NCBI GenBank assembly: GCA_021157965.1
Contig: JAGGVO010000040.1
Location: 1 to 44,863, forward strand
Length of the DNA stretch: 44,863 nucleotides
Direction of reading: 5' to 3'
Source: Candidatus Neomarinimicrobiota bacterium
GTDB lineage: Bacteria > Fidelibacterota > Fidelibacteria > Fidelibacterales > Fidelibacteraceae
The notes beneath the pieces are model-generated. The model was not told the origin of the DNA and did no database searches. It saw only the letters and a list, made by a program, of their open reading frames with translations. Positions 18,150 to 27,081 of this stretch are shown here, in pieces (within the stretch, counting starts at the first letter, position 1; each line of letters opens with the position of its first letter). Position numbers and translations under genes: made by a program.

Positions 18150-19094
18150 CTATTTGAAGAGAACACTGATGGAATCTTCATTGTTCGTTCTCTGAATGGC
18201 TTCCGCAAAGATATCCGCCACGGAGACCACTTCCATTTTGGGAATCCGTTTTTCTTCCGGAAGGTAGATGGTATCTGTCGTGATCACCCGGCTGATGGGT
18301 GAATTCTTGATCCGTTCGATAGCCTGACCTGACAGGACCGGATGAGTAAACATGGCATAGATGTCCAGGGCTCCCAGATCTTTCAGTTTTTGGGCTCCGG
18401 CCACCAAGGTCCCGGCTGTATCACACATGTCGTCCACGATAAGGGCCCGTTTGCCTTTCACTTCTCCGATCAGGTGCATCACTTCGGACTGGTTGTGGCC
18501 GGTCCGCCGTTTGTCGATAATGGCCAGACTCCGGTTCAGCACGCCGGCATAGCTGCGGGTCCGATGGACACTCCCCATATCGGGGGCCACAATCACCAAA
18601 TCGCTGCTTGTATCCTCGCTCAGAGAGAGGCAGTGTTCCAGAAGAGCCGGCCGGGAATAGAGGTGGTCAAAGGGGACATCCACATAGCCCTGAATCTGCG
18701 TGGAGTGGAGGTCCATAGCCATAATCCGGTCCGCACCGGCCTTGACCAGCAAATCCATGAACAGCCGCGCCGAGATGGGCACCCGGGGTTGGTCTTTCCT
18801 GTCCTGCCGGGCATAGCCGTAGTAAGGGAGGACTGCCGTAATCCGGCTTGCCGATGCCCGTCGTGCCGCATCCAGAATCAGCAGAAGCTCCATGTAATTT
18901 TCTGCCGGGGAATTGGTGGACTGGATAATAAAGATATCCTTACCGCGGATGCTTTCTTCAAAGCGGACCCAGATTTCACCGTCACTGAACCGTTTAATGG
19001 TCAGGGGGCCTACTTTTACTCCCAGTTTTTCACAAATTTTTTCCACCAATGGCCGGTTGGAACTGCCGGAAAAGACTTTTAATTCACCGTACAT
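18150..19094 (-). CDS. prs: ribose-phosphate pyrophosphokinase
   Basis: This 314-aa enzyme makes PRPP from ribose 5-phosphate and ATP, feeding purine, pyrimidine, His, Trp and NAD synthesis. It has the ATP-binding FSDGEIWVRFEESIRGKDIFIIQ-type N-terminal region. The catalytic flexible loop (YYGYARQDRKDQPR) is present, as are the metal site DLHSTQIQGYVDVP and the PRPP-binding motif LIVDDMCDTAGT (about residues 213-224). It is a class I enzyme by length and motifs. The ATG at 19094 has a GAGGTG site. It lies directly downstream of tRNA-Gln and 30 nt upstream of rplY. Confidence 0.97.
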   Translation of the reverse strand: MYGELKVFSGSSNRPLVEKICEKLGVKVGPLTIKRFSDGEIWVRFEESIRGKDIFIIQSTNSPAENYMELLLILDAARRASASRITAVLPYYGYARQDRKDQPRVPISARLFMDLLVKAGADRIMAMDLHSTQIQGYVDVPFDHLYSRPALLEHCLSLSEDTSSDLVIVAPDMGSVHRTRSYAGVLNRSLAIIDKRRTGHNQSEVMHLIGEVKGKRALIVDDMCDTAGTLVAGAQKLKDLGALDIYAMFTHPVLSGQAIERIKNSPISRVITTDTIYLPEEKRIPKMEVVSVADIFAEAIQRTNNEDSISVLFK

Positions 19095-19147
19095 GGGCTT
19101 ACACCTCTGATTTGGGTTAATAAAAAACTGTTGTATGTATGAATGAG

Positions 19148-19218
19148 CTCAGGGGAGAGGAGTCGAACCCCTATTGACGGGACCAAAACCCGCTGTCCTG
19201 CCATTAGACGACCCCCGA
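19148..19218 (-). tRNA. tRNA-Gln (anticodon TTG)
   Basis: Reverse-complementing 19148-19218 gives a 71-nt cloverleaf. The acceptor TCGGGGG pairs with CCCCTGA (one G-T). The D arm GTC/GAC holds TAATGGCAG. The anticodon arm is GCGGG-TTTTGGT-CCCGT, the variable loop CAAT, and the T arm AGGGG-TTCGACT-CCTCT. The discriminator base is G, and CCA is not encoded. Loop positions 34-36 read TTG, which decodes CAA (and CAG by wobble). It is embedded between ispE (3 nt away) and prs in the same direction and is probably processed from their transcript. Confidence 0.95.
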
Positions 19219-19221
19219 GTA

Positions 19222-20061
19222 TCATGTCAAACCCCGCGGCTGACACAAAGCAATACGGCCATAATCCTGCAGTTTTGGTATGCAGGTCCGGGCCTTGTCG
19301 TCAGAGCAGAATATTCCATACACAGTCGAGCCGGAACCCGACAAAGCGGAGATTTCCGCCCCCGCTTCAAGCAGCGCGGACTTTATCTCTCCGATTTGTG
19401 GATATGCCGGAATAATCACCCTTTCAAAATCGTTTTCAAAAAACCGCCAGGCAAATCCCTGACGCAGAAAGCTTGGAATATTAGTTTTTTTCACCGTATC
19501 AGTCAAGGAAATTCTCAAATCCCGGTAAGCCTGCTCTGTTGAAACGGAAAAAGGCGGCATAACCAGCACAGCGGTCCAGTCCAGGGGAATGGAGACCGGT
19601 TCCAGTTCATCCCCGATGCCTGTGGCATAAGCCGTTCCTCCTGTCAAAAAAAAGGGAACATCCGCTCCCAGGGAGAGGGCCAGGGATTTGAGGGGTGGTT
19701 CCCGGTGGCAGAAAGGTCGGAAAAATTTGAGGATAGCCGCTGCATCGGAAGATCCTCCTCCCAATCCTGCACCCGGCGGAATCTGTTTATCCACGAAAAT
19801 GTCCGCTCCCAGATCTTCAGGCAGCCAGGGCTTTAACGCGGTCACGGCTTGAAGGATGAGGTTGGATTCATCCAGGGGGATATCATCCCTGTTGGAGACC
19901 AGAGTATAACGACCGGAGCGATTTACCCCGATGTGGATATCATCGGCAAAATCCATCTCCTGAAAAATGGTTTCCAGCAAATGGTATCCGTCTGATGGCC
20001 GGCGGCCCAAAATCCGCAATCCGATATTGATTTTCGCATAAGCCTGAATGGATGTTTTCAT
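19222..20061 (-). CDS. ispE: 4-diphosphocytidyl-2-C-methyl-D-erythritol kinase
   Basis: This 279-aa GHMP-family kinase phosphorylates CDP-ME at the 2-hydroxyl in the MEP isoprenoid pathway. It shows AYAKINIGLRILGRRPDGYH-type motif 1 (residues 7-27; here with an extra Ser, RRPSDGYH). The ATP-binding glycine loop PPGAGLGGGSSDAAAIL (about 91-107) and motif 3 SALSGSGSTVYGIF near the C terminus are also present. Length is normal. Its ATG overlaps the gltX stop (TAATG), so the two are coupled. IspD and IspF lie just upstream on the same strand, so three consecutive-pathway enzymes are clustered. Confidence 0.96.
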   Translation of the reverse strand: MKTSIQAYAKINIGLRILGRRPSDGYHLLETIFQEMDFADDIHIGVNRSGRYTLVSNRDDIPLDESNLILQAVTALKPWLPEDLGADIFVDKQIPPGAGLGGGSSDAAAILKFFRPFCHREPPLKSLALSLGADVPFFLTGGTAYATGIGDELEPVSIPLDWTAVLVMPPFSVSTEQAYRDLRISLTDTVKKTNIPSFLRQGFAWRFFENDFERVIIPAYPQIGEIKSALLEAGAEISALSGSGSTVYGIFCSDDKARTCIPKLQDYGRIALCQPRGLT

Positions 20062-21485
20062 TATGCCTTTTCCAGGGCTGTATCCAGTCGTCGAATCATT
20101 TCATCATTCCCCAGATAATAAGCAATCACCCCCAGTTCAGGTCCGTGGAATTCACCTGTCAGGGCAATACGGACAGGCATCCAAAGGTTTTTGCCTTTCA
20201 CACCGGTTTCCTTTTGTACCCCTTTCATAAGGGAGAAAAACCCGGCCGGTTCATCCAGCGATTGTGTCCGGAGTTTTTCTTTTAATACCTTAAGGACCGT
20301 GCGGGTAGATTCTGCAACCATAAGTTCGACTCCCTCCCCTTCCCGGGGAAGGGATACCCCGGAGACAAAGGGACCCAGTTTTTTCGGGATTTCGTTAAAG
20401 CGTGTGAGTCCGGATTTTACTGCCAGTAGAGCTGCATTCCCCCGTTCATTCAGCACAATGCCGGACAGCCACTTGCGTGCTTCTTTCAGGTAGGCCTCAT
20501 CCTCCATGGACTGGATATACTGCTGGTTCATCCAGTCCAGTTTTTCCGTATTGAATACTGCCCCCGCCTTGTTCACGCGGTCCAGTGAAAAGAGTTCAAT
20601 CAGTTCATCCATAGAAAAAATCTCCCGGTCGTTGCCGGGGTTCCAGCCCAGGAGAGCCAGGAAATTATTCAGGGCCTGAGGCAGATAGCCTTTGGCCAGA
20701 TAATCTTCCACTGCCACATCGCCCTGCCGTTTGGAGAGCTTCGATTTATCCGGGTTCAGAAGAAGGGGCAGGTGGGCAAAGATCGGTGCTTCCCACCCCA
20801 GGTAGTCATATAAAAGCAGATGTTTGGGGAGGGAGGGCAACCACTCTTCCCCGCGGATGACATGGGTGATGCTCATGTAGTGATCATCCACCACATTGGC
20901 AAGGTGATAGGTGGGAAAACCATCCGATTTCATCAGCACCTGATCGTCCAGGCGGTTGAATTCCACCGTTACATCTCCACGGATTTCATCGTGAAAAGTC
21001 ATGGCACCTTCATCGGGGATCCGCATTCGGATGACATGGGGCTCGTTTTGAGCCCGTTTTTCCGCCTCTTCAGGATCCAGATGCCGGCAGTGCCCGTCAT
21101 ATCCCGGAGCTTCACCGGCAGCGATCTGTCTTTCACGGAGCTTTGCCAGACGTTCAGGCGAACAGAAACAACGGTATGCCTTGCCGGAAGCCAGAAGACG
21201 GGTGACTTCTTTGTCGTAAATCTCCCGGCGTCGGCTCTGAAAGTAGGGACCTTTTGCATCTTCCCTATCCGGCCCCGCATCCCAATCCAGTCCCATTGCC
21301 CGAAGGCTTTTCACCAGATTTTCAACGGCGCCTTCCACATAGCGGGACTGATCCGTATCCTCAATCCGGAGGATAAAGCGTCCCCCGTGCTTCCGGGCGA
21401 ACAAATAATTGTATAAAGCGGTTCTGTGTCCTCCCACATGCAAGTACCCTGTGGGACTGGGTGCAAAACGAACAATTACGGTCAT
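20061..21485 (-). CDS. gltX: glutamyl-tRNA synthetase
   Basis: This 474-aa class I synthetase charges glutamate onto tRNA-Glu. The HIGH motif region reads APSPTGYLHVGGHRTALYNY, with HVGG in place of the common HIGG. The KMSKS-type motif is KSKLSKRQGDVAVEDY (about 245-260). The zinc-region cysteine of some GltX proteins is present once (CFCSPERL) and a CRHLDPEEA follows. No glnS or gatCAB gene is visible in the window. Whether this enzyme also charges tRNA-Gln for the amidation route cannot be judged here. It couples to ispE, and REP-like hairpins fill the gap to ispF upstream. Confidence 0.96.
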   Translation of the reverse strand: MTVIVRFAPSPTGYLHVGGHRTALYNYLFARKHGGRFILRIEDTDQSRYVEGAVENLVKSLRAMGLDWDAGPDREDAKGPYFQSRRREIYDKEVTRLLASGKAYRCFCSPERLAKLRERQIAAGEAPGYDGHCRHLDPEEAEKRAQNEPHVIRMRIPDEGAMTFHDEIRGDVTVEFNRLDDQVLMKSDGFPTYHLANVVDDHYMSITHVIRGEEWLPSLPKHLLLYDYLGWEAPIFAHLPLLLNPDKSKLSKRQGDVAVEDYLAKGYLPQALNNFLALLGWNPGNDREIFSMDELIELFSLDRVNKAGAVFNTEKLDWMNQQYIQSMEDEAYLKEARKWLSGIVLNERGNAALLAVKSGLTRFNEIPKKLGPFVSGVSLPREGEGVELMVAESTRTVLKVLKEKLRTQSLDEPAGFFSLMKGVQKETGVKGKNLWMPVRIALTGEFHGPELGVIAYYLGNDEMIRRLDTALEKA

Positions 21486-21504
21486 TGGACTCCTTTTTTC
21501 CTTC

Positions 21505-21610
21505 CCCCGGACTGAAGTCCGGGGTTGCTTTTTTTCACTCCCCCGGATTGAAGTCCGGGGTTGTTTTTCCCGGACTGAAGTCCGGGGTTTTCACGGACTG
21601 AAGTCCGGGG
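21505..21610. repeat. cluster of four REP-like palindromes between ispF and gltX
   Basis: Hairpins of the form CCCCGGACTGAAGTCCGGGG lie at 21505-21524, 21541-21560 (ATTGAAGT variant with one mismatched pair), 21569-21587 and 21594-21610 (shortened left arm). All have the same orientation and most are followed by GTT. They differ from the RAYT-flanking copies by one G/C register: CCGGACT here against CCGGGACT there. They sit in the only sizeable gap of the isp/gltX block and could stabilise the 3' end of ispF mRNA or attenuate transcription into gltX. Confidence 0.85.
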
Positions 21611-21613
21611 TCA

Positions 21614-22090
21614 TCACCTCGTTATCAAGCAAATCGCCAGCGCTGCCACTCCTTCTTCCCGACCGGTGAACCCCAATCCTTCTTCGGTGGTGGCTTTTAC
21701 AGAAACGGCATTTGTGGGGATGTGCATCGTTCGGGCGAGGTTTTCGCGGATTTGGGGAATGAAGCGGGCGATTTTCGGTTTTTGAAGGATCAGGGTTGCA
21801 TCCACGTTTACGACGGCATATCCCTGTTGTTCCAGCAGGGCAAGTACCTTTTCCAGCAGTTTCAGGCTGTCTGCATTTTTATAGGCGGGATCCGTATCGG
21901 GAAAATGGGTCCCGATATCCCCAAGAGCGGCGGCACCCAAAAGGGCATCCATCACGGCATGGGTCAGCACATCGGCATCGCTGTGGCCGGCAGGACCTTT
22001 TGAGTGGGGAATGGTCACTCCTCCCAGAATCAGAGGCCGTCCTTCCGTCAGGCGATGGACATCATATCCCTGACCAATACGAAGATTCAT
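21614..22090 (-). CDS. ispF: 2-C-methyl-D-erythritol 2,4-cyclodiphosphate synthase
   Basis: This 158-aa MEP-pathway enzyme cyclises CDP-ME 2-phosphate and releases CMP. It starts [14 protein letters not shown] (zinc ligands Asp10 and His12). [33 protein letters not shown] (split for length) carries the third zinc ligand His and the conserved acidic residues. It ends with the [19 protein letters not shown] signature. I chose the ATG at 22090 over an in-frame ATG 36 nt upstream because homologues begin at this point. The start lies inside the 3' end of ispD (29-nt overlap), suggesting coupled translation. The REP-like hairpins begin right after its stop. Confidence 0.95.
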   Translation of the reverse strand: MNLRIGQGYDVHRLTEGRPLILGGVTIPHSKGPAGHSDADVLTHAVMDALLGAAALGDIGTHFPDTDPAYKNADSLKLLEKVLALLEQQGYAVVNVDATLILQKPKIARFIPQIRENLARTMHIPTNAVSVKATTEEGLGFTGREEGVAALAICLITR

Positions 22091-22784
22091 AATTTTCCAC
22101 CAGCATTTCCGCCATTTGCAGATCAAAGGGCGTGGTTATTTTAATATTTTCAGGCGTATCGGGAATCACGGCCAGCTTATAGCCGTACCGTTCTGCCAGC
22201 ATACACTCATCAGTCCCGTAAAAATGTTCGGAAAAGGCCTTTTCATAGACGGTTCTCAAGACGGATGCATGAAAAAGCTGAGGGGTGTGAATCTGAACCA
22301 GGGAATCCCGGGGCACCGTACCTACAATTGCCTGTCCTTCCGTTTCTTTTATGGTATGAACCACCGGCACTCCGGCGGCGGCACCGTGAAAAGTTTTTAG
22401 AAGCGCCATACCGTCATGAAGCACAGAGGGGGCAAAAAAGGGGCGGACTGCATCATGGACCGCCAGCACGCTGCTGTCAGGAGCCGAAGCCTGAATGCCC
22501 TGCCATACCGAATCCTGCCGTTCTTTTCCCCCTTCCCGGATTTTTATCGGGATGGGGGATTCAAAGGATGCGGCAAGCGCTTTGGCATCCTCCCAAATGG
22601 TAGGAGAAACCACAAGGATAATTTCGGATACTAAGGGATTGGTCAGAAAGCGGGCAAGGGTATACCAAAGGACGGGCCTGTCTTTAATCAGAAGAAAGGG
22701 CTTGGGAGTTGAAGCGCCCATCCGTGTTCCCTGACCGGCGGCGGGAATGATGACAGAGACACTTTCACGGAATAAAGTCTGCAT
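22062..22784 (-). CDS. ispD: 2-C-methyl-D-erythritol 4-phosphate cytidylyltransferase
   Basis: This 240-aa enzyme transfers CMP from CTP onto MEP, the third step of the non-mevalonate isoprenoid pathway. The nucleotide-binding N-terminus is [20 protein letters not shown] (residues 11-30). [12 protein letters not shown] (CTP and metal binding) and [23 protein letters not shown] follow. Length is typical. It lies 5 nt after queA with little visible ribosome-binding sequence, so it probably depends on read-through ribosomes. It overlaps ispF at its end. Confidence 0.95.
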   Translation of the reverse strand: MQTLFRESVSVIIPAAGQGTRMGASTPKPFLLIKDRPVLWYTLARFLTNPLVSEIILVVSPTIWEDAKALAASFESPIPIKIREGGKERQDSVWQGIQASAPDSSVLAVHDAVRPFFAPSVLHDGMALLKTFHGAAAGVPVVHTIKETEGQAIVGTVPRDSLVQIHTPQLFHASVLRTVYEKAFSEHFYGTDECMLAERYGYKLAVIPDTPENIKITTPFDLQMAEMLVENYESSYWSGI

Positions 22785-22789
22785 AAATA

Positions 22790-23860
22790 TCAGAGAATCA
22801 GCATGGCATCGCCGTAAGAGAGGAAACGGTACTTTTCATTCACGGCATGCTTGTAGGCCTTTAACAGAAAATTGCGGTCCACAAAAGAGGCCGCCAGAAT
22901 CAACAAGGTGGATTTCGGCTGATGTAAATTGGTCAGCAACACATCCACCACCTTGATTCCCTGGGGCGGAAAGATGAATTTATCGGTCCAGGCCTTCTTC
23001 GGATTTACATCGGTGCCTGTTATAAGGGAGGATTCCAGGGCCCTCACCACCGAGGCTCCCATAGCTACAATACGCTTCCCTTTTTCTTTAACGGCATTGA
23101 TGGTTTTGGCCGATTCTTCGGAAATTTCAAAGTATTCCGAATCCATGTGGTGGCGGTGCAGGTCTTCCACCATCACCTGCCGGAATGTCCCCAATCCGAT
23201 ATGGAGGGTAATGGGGACCATCTTCACCCCTTTTCCCCGGATTTTTTTCACCAGTTCCTCATTGAAATGGAGTCCGGCTGTCGGTGCCGCTACAGCACCG
23301 GGCTTTACGGCAAAAATGGTCTGGTACCGTTCCCGGTCCATGGGTTCACTGTCCCGGGTAATGTAGGGCGGAAGAGGTGAGTGTCCTTCTTTCAGGACGA
23401 ATTCCATAAATTCTTCATTGGAGCAGTTATGCCGGATGACCCGCCCGCCGGAGACGGTATTGTCGATGACATCGCTGTAAATATCCTTATTGAAACGGAG
23501 TTTATTTCCAATGCGGACCTTCCGGGCCGGTTTGACCAGGATTTCCCAAATCTGATTTTCCAGTTCCCGCAGGAGAAAGACTTCCACGGTGGCGTCGGTT
23601 TTGTCCTTTTTGGCAATCAGTTTGGCCGGAAAAACCCGGGTATCGTTATAAACCAGGCAATCCCCCGGTTCCAGGTAATCCACAAAATCCTGAATGTGTT
23701 TATCTTCCATTTTCTCCGCTTTGGAGTGGACGACCAGCATCCGGGAATCACCCCGTTTTTCCGTCGGGTACTGAGCTATGAGTTTCTCCGGTAACTCATA
23801 ATCAAAATCCGACAACCGGTACGTTTTTGGCTGGGTATCAAAAATTTCAAACTTCGTCAT
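22790..23860 (-). CDS. queA: S-adenosylmethionine:tRNA ribosyltransferase-isomerase
   Basis: This 356-aa enzyme converts preQ1 in tRNA to epoxyqueuosine using the ribosyl group of SAM. Family marks are: [20 protein letters not shown] (17-36), [47 protein letters not shown] and [19 protein letters not shown]. The length is normal. Its 5' end overlaps the ruvB stop by 14 nt. The ruvB-queA pairing is common in bacteria. No other queuosine gene (queD, queE, queC, tgt) is in the window. Confidence 0.96.
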   Translation of the reverse strand: MTKFEIFDTQPKTYRLSDFDYELPEKLIAQYPTEKRGDSRMLVVHSKAEKMEDKHIQDFVDYLEPGDCLVYNDTRVFPAKLIAKKDKTDATVEVFLLRELENQIWEILVKPARKVRIGNKLRFNKDIYSDVIDNTVSGGRVIRHNCSNEEFMEFVLKEGHSPLPPYITRDSEPMDRERYQTIFAVKPGAVAAPTAGLHFNEELVKKIRGKGVKMVPITLHIGLGTFRQVMVEDLHRHHMDSEYFEISEESAKTINAVKEKGKRIVAMGASVVRALESSLITGTDVNPKKAWTDKFIFPPQGIKVVDVLLTNLHQPKSTLLILAASFVDRNFLLKAYKHAVNEKYRFLSYGDAMLIL

Positions 23861-24884
23861 TGAAGAGTGTCTCCTGTTTCTTTGGGTTCGAAAGTTCCAG
23901 ATTCAGGTGCTCATACGCCCGCAACAGGGCAATCCGTCCACGGGATGTGCGCTTCAAAAATCCTTCCTGAATCAGGTAGGGTTCATAGACTTCCTCGATG
24001 GTTTCCGCTTCCTCGCCGATGGCTACTGCCAGGTTCTGAAGCCCAACCGGTCCCCCTTCAAAGGTTTTCACCAGGGTCCTCAGAATACGGATATCCATTT
24101 CATCGAGTCCCAGATTATCCACCTCCAGCATTTCCAAAGCATCCCGGGCGGTTTCCAGGGTAATCACGCCATCAGCCCGCACCTGGGCGAAATCCCTGCA
24201 TCGCCGGAGCAAACGATTGGCAATCCGGGGGGTACCCCGGGAGCGCCGGGCAATTTCGGCAGCCCCTTCCGGTGTAATGTCTATATTCAATATCCCCGCA
24301 GAACGGGTGATAATGCGTGTCAAATCCTCAAAATTGTAGTAATCCAGCCGGAGGACAATCCCGAAACGGGCCCTGATGGGAGAGGTCAGAAGTCCTGCCC
24401 GGGTTGTGGCTCCCACCAGCGTAAAGCCTTCCAGATCCAACTGAATACTCCGGGCGCTTGGACCTTTATCGATCATGATGTCGATGCGGAAATCCTCCAT
24501 GGCGGAGTACAGATACTCTTCAACCACACGGTTGGTCCGATGGACCTCGTCGATGAAGAGTACATCGGAAAAGTTCAGATTGGTCAGCAAACCCGCCAGG
24601 TCACCCGCCCGCTCCAGCACCGGTCCGGACGTGACCTTGATCCCGGCATTCAGCTCATGGGCGATAATGTGAGCCAGAGTGGTTTTTCCTAGTCCAGGTG
24701 GTCCGAACAGAAGCACATGATCCAGGGGCTCTCCTCGCTTTTTGGCTGCCTCAATATAGATTTTCAGCTTTTCAACCAGGCGTTTTTGTCCGACAAATTC
24801 TTCCAGGACAGCAGGCCTGAGGGTGGTTTCCAGTTCTTCTTCCTGTTCCTGCCAGGCAGGATTGGTAAATTCTGTTCTCATCAT
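23847..24884 (-). CDS. ruvB: Holliday junction branch migration helicase subunit RuvB
   Basis: This 345-aa AAA+ motor drives branch migration with RuvA. It shows [19 protein letters not shown] (the RuvB N-terminal mark), Walker [18 protein letters not shown], Walker [20 protein letters not shown], sensor 1 GATTRAGLL and the arginine finger region [15 protein letters not shown]. The C-terminal winged helix includes [16 protein letters not shown] and [17 protein letters not shown] placed the start at the ATG pair 24884/24881, since homologues begin with a short polar N-terminus and the upstream transketolase gene ends at 24886. An upstream in-frame ATG at 24962 lies inside that gene and is rejected. 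Confidence 0.96.
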   Translation of the reverse strand: MMRTEFTNPAWQEQEEELETTLRPAVLEEFVGQKRLVEKLKIYIEAAKKRGEPLDHVLLFGPPGLGKTTLAHIIAHELNAGIKVTSGPVLERAGDLAGLLTNLNFSDVLFIDEVHRTNRVVEEYLYSAMEDFRIDIMIDKGPSARSIQLDLEGFTLVGATTRAGLLTSPIRARFGIVLRLDYYNFEDLTRIITRSAGILNIDITPEGAAEIARRSRGTPRIANRLLRRCRDFAQVRADGVITLETARDALEMLEVDNLGLDEMDIRILRTLVKTFEGGPVGLQNLAVAIGEEAETIEEVYEPYLIQEGFLKRTSRGRIALLRAYEHLNLELSNPKKQETLFNDEV

Positions 24885-24885
24885 A

Positions 24886-25857
24886 TCATTTACGTTTGAG
24901 AACCTTCCGGACAGCCTGAACAATATCAGAAGCCCTGAGATGATAGTAATCGAGGAGCTCATCGGCCTTTCCGGACTGGCCGAACTGATCTTTCATGCCC
25001 ACCATTTCGATAGGCACCGGTTTATTTTGCGTACTCCACACCGACACGGCACTTCCAAGTCCGCCCAGGCACTGATGTTCTTCCGCCGTTACAAAGGCGC
25101 CTGTTTCCAGAGCGGCCGCCATAAGGGCTTCATGATCCAGGGGTTTGACCGTATGCATATTCAGCACACGGACGGAAATATTTTCCTCTGCCAGGATTTG
25201 GACCGCCATGAGGGCTTCATAGACCAGTACGCCGTTGGCGATAACCGTTACATCTTCGCCGTCCTGGAGCATCAGGGCCTTTCCCAGCTCAAAGGGGGCA
25301 TCTTCCGATGTAACAAGGGGTGCACTCTGCCGTCCCAGGCGGATATAAAAAGGTCCCTCCATTTCTTTCACTGCCGTCAGGGCTTTGACGGCTTCCCGGG
25401 TATCACAGGGGACAATCACCCGCATGCGGGGCAATACCTGCATCAGGGCCACATCTTCCAGCATCTGATGGGTGACTCCGTCTTCACCTACCGTAACACC
25501 GGTATGGGTTGCCACCAGTTTGACATTGGTATTGGAATAAGCCAGCAACACCCTCACCTGATCATAACAACGACCGGTAATAAACACCCCGAAGGTGGAT
25601 ACATAGGGCAGGAGTCCCTCCCGGGCCATTCCGGCAGCCACCGCTACCATATTCTGTTCGGAAATCCCCATATTGTAAAAACGTTCAGGAAATTTATCGG
25701 CAAACCAGTTCGCCCGGACCGACCCGGATACGTCGGCAGTCAGGACCACAATCCGGTTATCTGTTTCACCCATGGCAGATGTAGCCAGGCCGAAGGCATC
25801 CCGGGTTGGTTTCTTTTGAACATTTGTGAAAACGTCTTTATCCAGATAACGTGTCAT
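24886..25857 (-). CDS. transketolase, C-terminal subunit
   Basis: This 323-aa protein has the pyrimidine-binding and C-terminal domains of a two-gene transketolase. The motif [19 protein letters not shown] (about 83-101) supplies the catalytic Glu that activates thiamine diphosphate. [19 protein letters not shown] and [15 protein letters not shown] are typical. Transketolase moves two-carbon units between sugar phosphates in the pentose phosphate pathway, here as a heterodimer pair with the gene just upstream. Split forms are common in archaea, Firmicutes and several FCB lineages. DXS and other TPP enzymes share the fold, but these motifs fit the split transketolase best. Its ATG overlaps the stop of the N-terminal subunit gene (ATGA). 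Confidence 0.92.
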   Translation of the reverse strand: MTRYLDKDVFTNVQKKPTRDAFGLATSAMGETDNRIVVLTADVSGSVRANWFADKFPERFYNMGISEQNMVAVAAGMAREGLLPYVSTFGVFITGRCYDQVRVLLAYSNTNVKLVATHTGVTVGEDGVTHQMLEDVALMQVLPRMRVIVPCDTREAVKALTAVKEMEGPFYIRLGRQSAPLVTSEDAPFELGKALMLQDGEDVTVIANGVLVYEALMAVQILAEENISVRVLNMHTVKPLDHEALMAAALETGAFVTAEEHQCLGGLGSAVSVWSTQNKPVPIEMVGMKDQFGQSGKADELLDYYHLRASDIVQAVRKVLKRK

Positions 25858-26708
25858 TTCTTGTTTCCCCCCTGATAATTGGCTTCAATTTCCTGAAGAG
25901 CTTTTTCCGCTTCCTCATCCTTGGGCGGGGTGCCGTGCCATTTTGAAACACCATCCATAAAAGATACGGGAAATCCCAGTTTTGTGCGGAAAAGAATGAT
26001 CGAGGGTTTTCCTTTATAATTTTGTGCCATCTCAAAGGCTTTGAAAATATCATCAAAATCGTTGCCGTTGGCTTCAATCACATGCCAGCGGAAGGCTTTC
26101 CATTTATCCGCCATGGGTTCCATCGTGAGGATATCTTCCGTATTGCCATCAATCTGAATGAAATTCCGGTCCATAAATACCGTCAGGTTATCCAGTTTGT
26201 GGTGACCGGCACTCAGGGCTGCTTCCCAGATGGAGCCTTCCTGTGACTCGCCGTCCCCGATGGAACAATAGATCCGGTGGGACTGTTTTTTCTGTCGGGC
26301 GGCAAGGGCCATCCCTACAGCCACACCCAGACCGTGTCCCAGGCTCCCGGTGGATATTTCAATCCCCGGTAAATTGGTCCGGCTGGGGTGCCCCTGCAGA
26401 CGGCTGTTCAGCTTTCGCAATGTCATGAGTTCTTCCACGGGAAAATATCCTGCATGGGCCATAGAAGCATACAGAATAGGCGCCACATGTCCGTTGGACA
26501 ACACAAAACGATCCCTCCCCTCCCAGTCGGGATTGGATGGATCATGATTTAAAATCTTGAAAAAAAGAGCGGTAAAAATATCCGCCAGTCCGAGAGAACC
26601 GCCGATGTGGCCTGATTTCGCATGATGAATCATGTGGACACAGTCCACGCGAAGTGTATGTGCTTTTTCCTTTAAAACCCTGAGGGTCCTGCTATCTGGA
26701 TTGGTCAT
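25854..26708 (-). CDS. transketolase, N-terminal subunit
   Basis: This 284-aa protein holds the thiamine diphosphate domain. It has MIHHAKSGHIGGSLGLADIF (residues 27-46), STGSLGHGLGVAVGMALAAR, and the Mg/TPP motif IGDGESQEGSIWEAALSAGHHKLDNLTVFMDRN (GDGE...N, shown split). Together with the C-terminal subunit it makes a complete transketolase of about 607 residues. The two genes overlap by 4 nt, consistent with equal expression. Upstream lies a 71-nt gap to the parvulin gene in which I see nothing else. Confidence 0.93.
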   Translation of the reverse strand: MTNPDSRTLRVLKEKAHTLRVDCVHMIHHAKSGHIGGSLGLADIFTALFFKILNHDPSNPDWEGRDRFVLSNGHVAPILYASMAHAGYFPVEELMTLRKLNSRLQGHPSRTNLPGIEISTGSLGHGLGVAVGMALAARQKKQSHRIYCSIGDGESQEGSIWEAALSAGHHKLDNLTVFMDRNFIQIDGNTEDILTMEPMADKWKAFRWHVIEANGNDFDDIFKAFEMAQNYKGKPSIILFRTKLGFPVSFMDGVSKWHGTPPKDEEAEKALQEIEANYQGGNKK

Positions 26709-26779
26709 TCAAATTCTCCGGATATGATTTTACGTTAAGACATGAATGAAATTTACTGATATTTCAAAGGATAGGCAAT

Positions 26780-27064
26780 TCAACTCTCTTGCCGTTCACC
26801 GGTCTTCCGGATGATATGATATCCGAATCGGGTTTTCACCGGACCCAAGATCCGGCCCTTACTACCTTTTTTTACGGCATCTTCAAAGGGTTTCACCATC
26901 TGTCCTTCAGAAAACCATCCCAGATCACCCCCTTTACTTTTGCTGGGACACGTTGAGAAATCCCGGGCCAGGGCTTCAAAGGAACCGCCGGATTTCAATC
27001 GTTTGATAATAGCTTCGGCCAATGATTTATCCCGGACAAGAATATGGCTTGCTCTCCATTCCAT
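26780..27064 (-). CDS. single-domain parvulin peptidyl-prolyl isomerase
   Basis: This 94-aa protein is a stand-alone parvulin (PpiC/rotamase). It has ASHILVRDKSLAEAI (5-19, first catalytic His), the SKSKGGDLGWFSEGQMVKPF core and the closing GPVKTRFGYHIIRKTGER. No signal peptide or membrane anchor is visible, so it should act in the cytoplasm, catalysing cis-trans isomerisation of X-Pro bonds, like E. coli PpiC/Par10. It lies 17 nt after the antiporter gene and in the same direction as the transketolase pair. Confidence 0.93.
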   Translation of the reverse strand: MEWRASHILVRDKSLAEAIIKRLKSGGSFEALARDFSTCPSKSKGGDLGWFSEGQMVKPFEDAVKKGSKGRILGPVKTRFGYHIIRKTGERQES

Positions 27065-27081
27065 ATCTGTTTCCTTTCTGA

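Noticed and set aside
21505-21610. CRISPR array
   Set aside because: Repeats are 17-20 nt palindromes with spacers of 6-17 nt and no cas genes; they fit REP elements.
24882-24962. Longer ruvB N-terminus
   Set aside because: It overlaps the transketolase gene and adds 26 hydrophobic residues not seen in RuvB.
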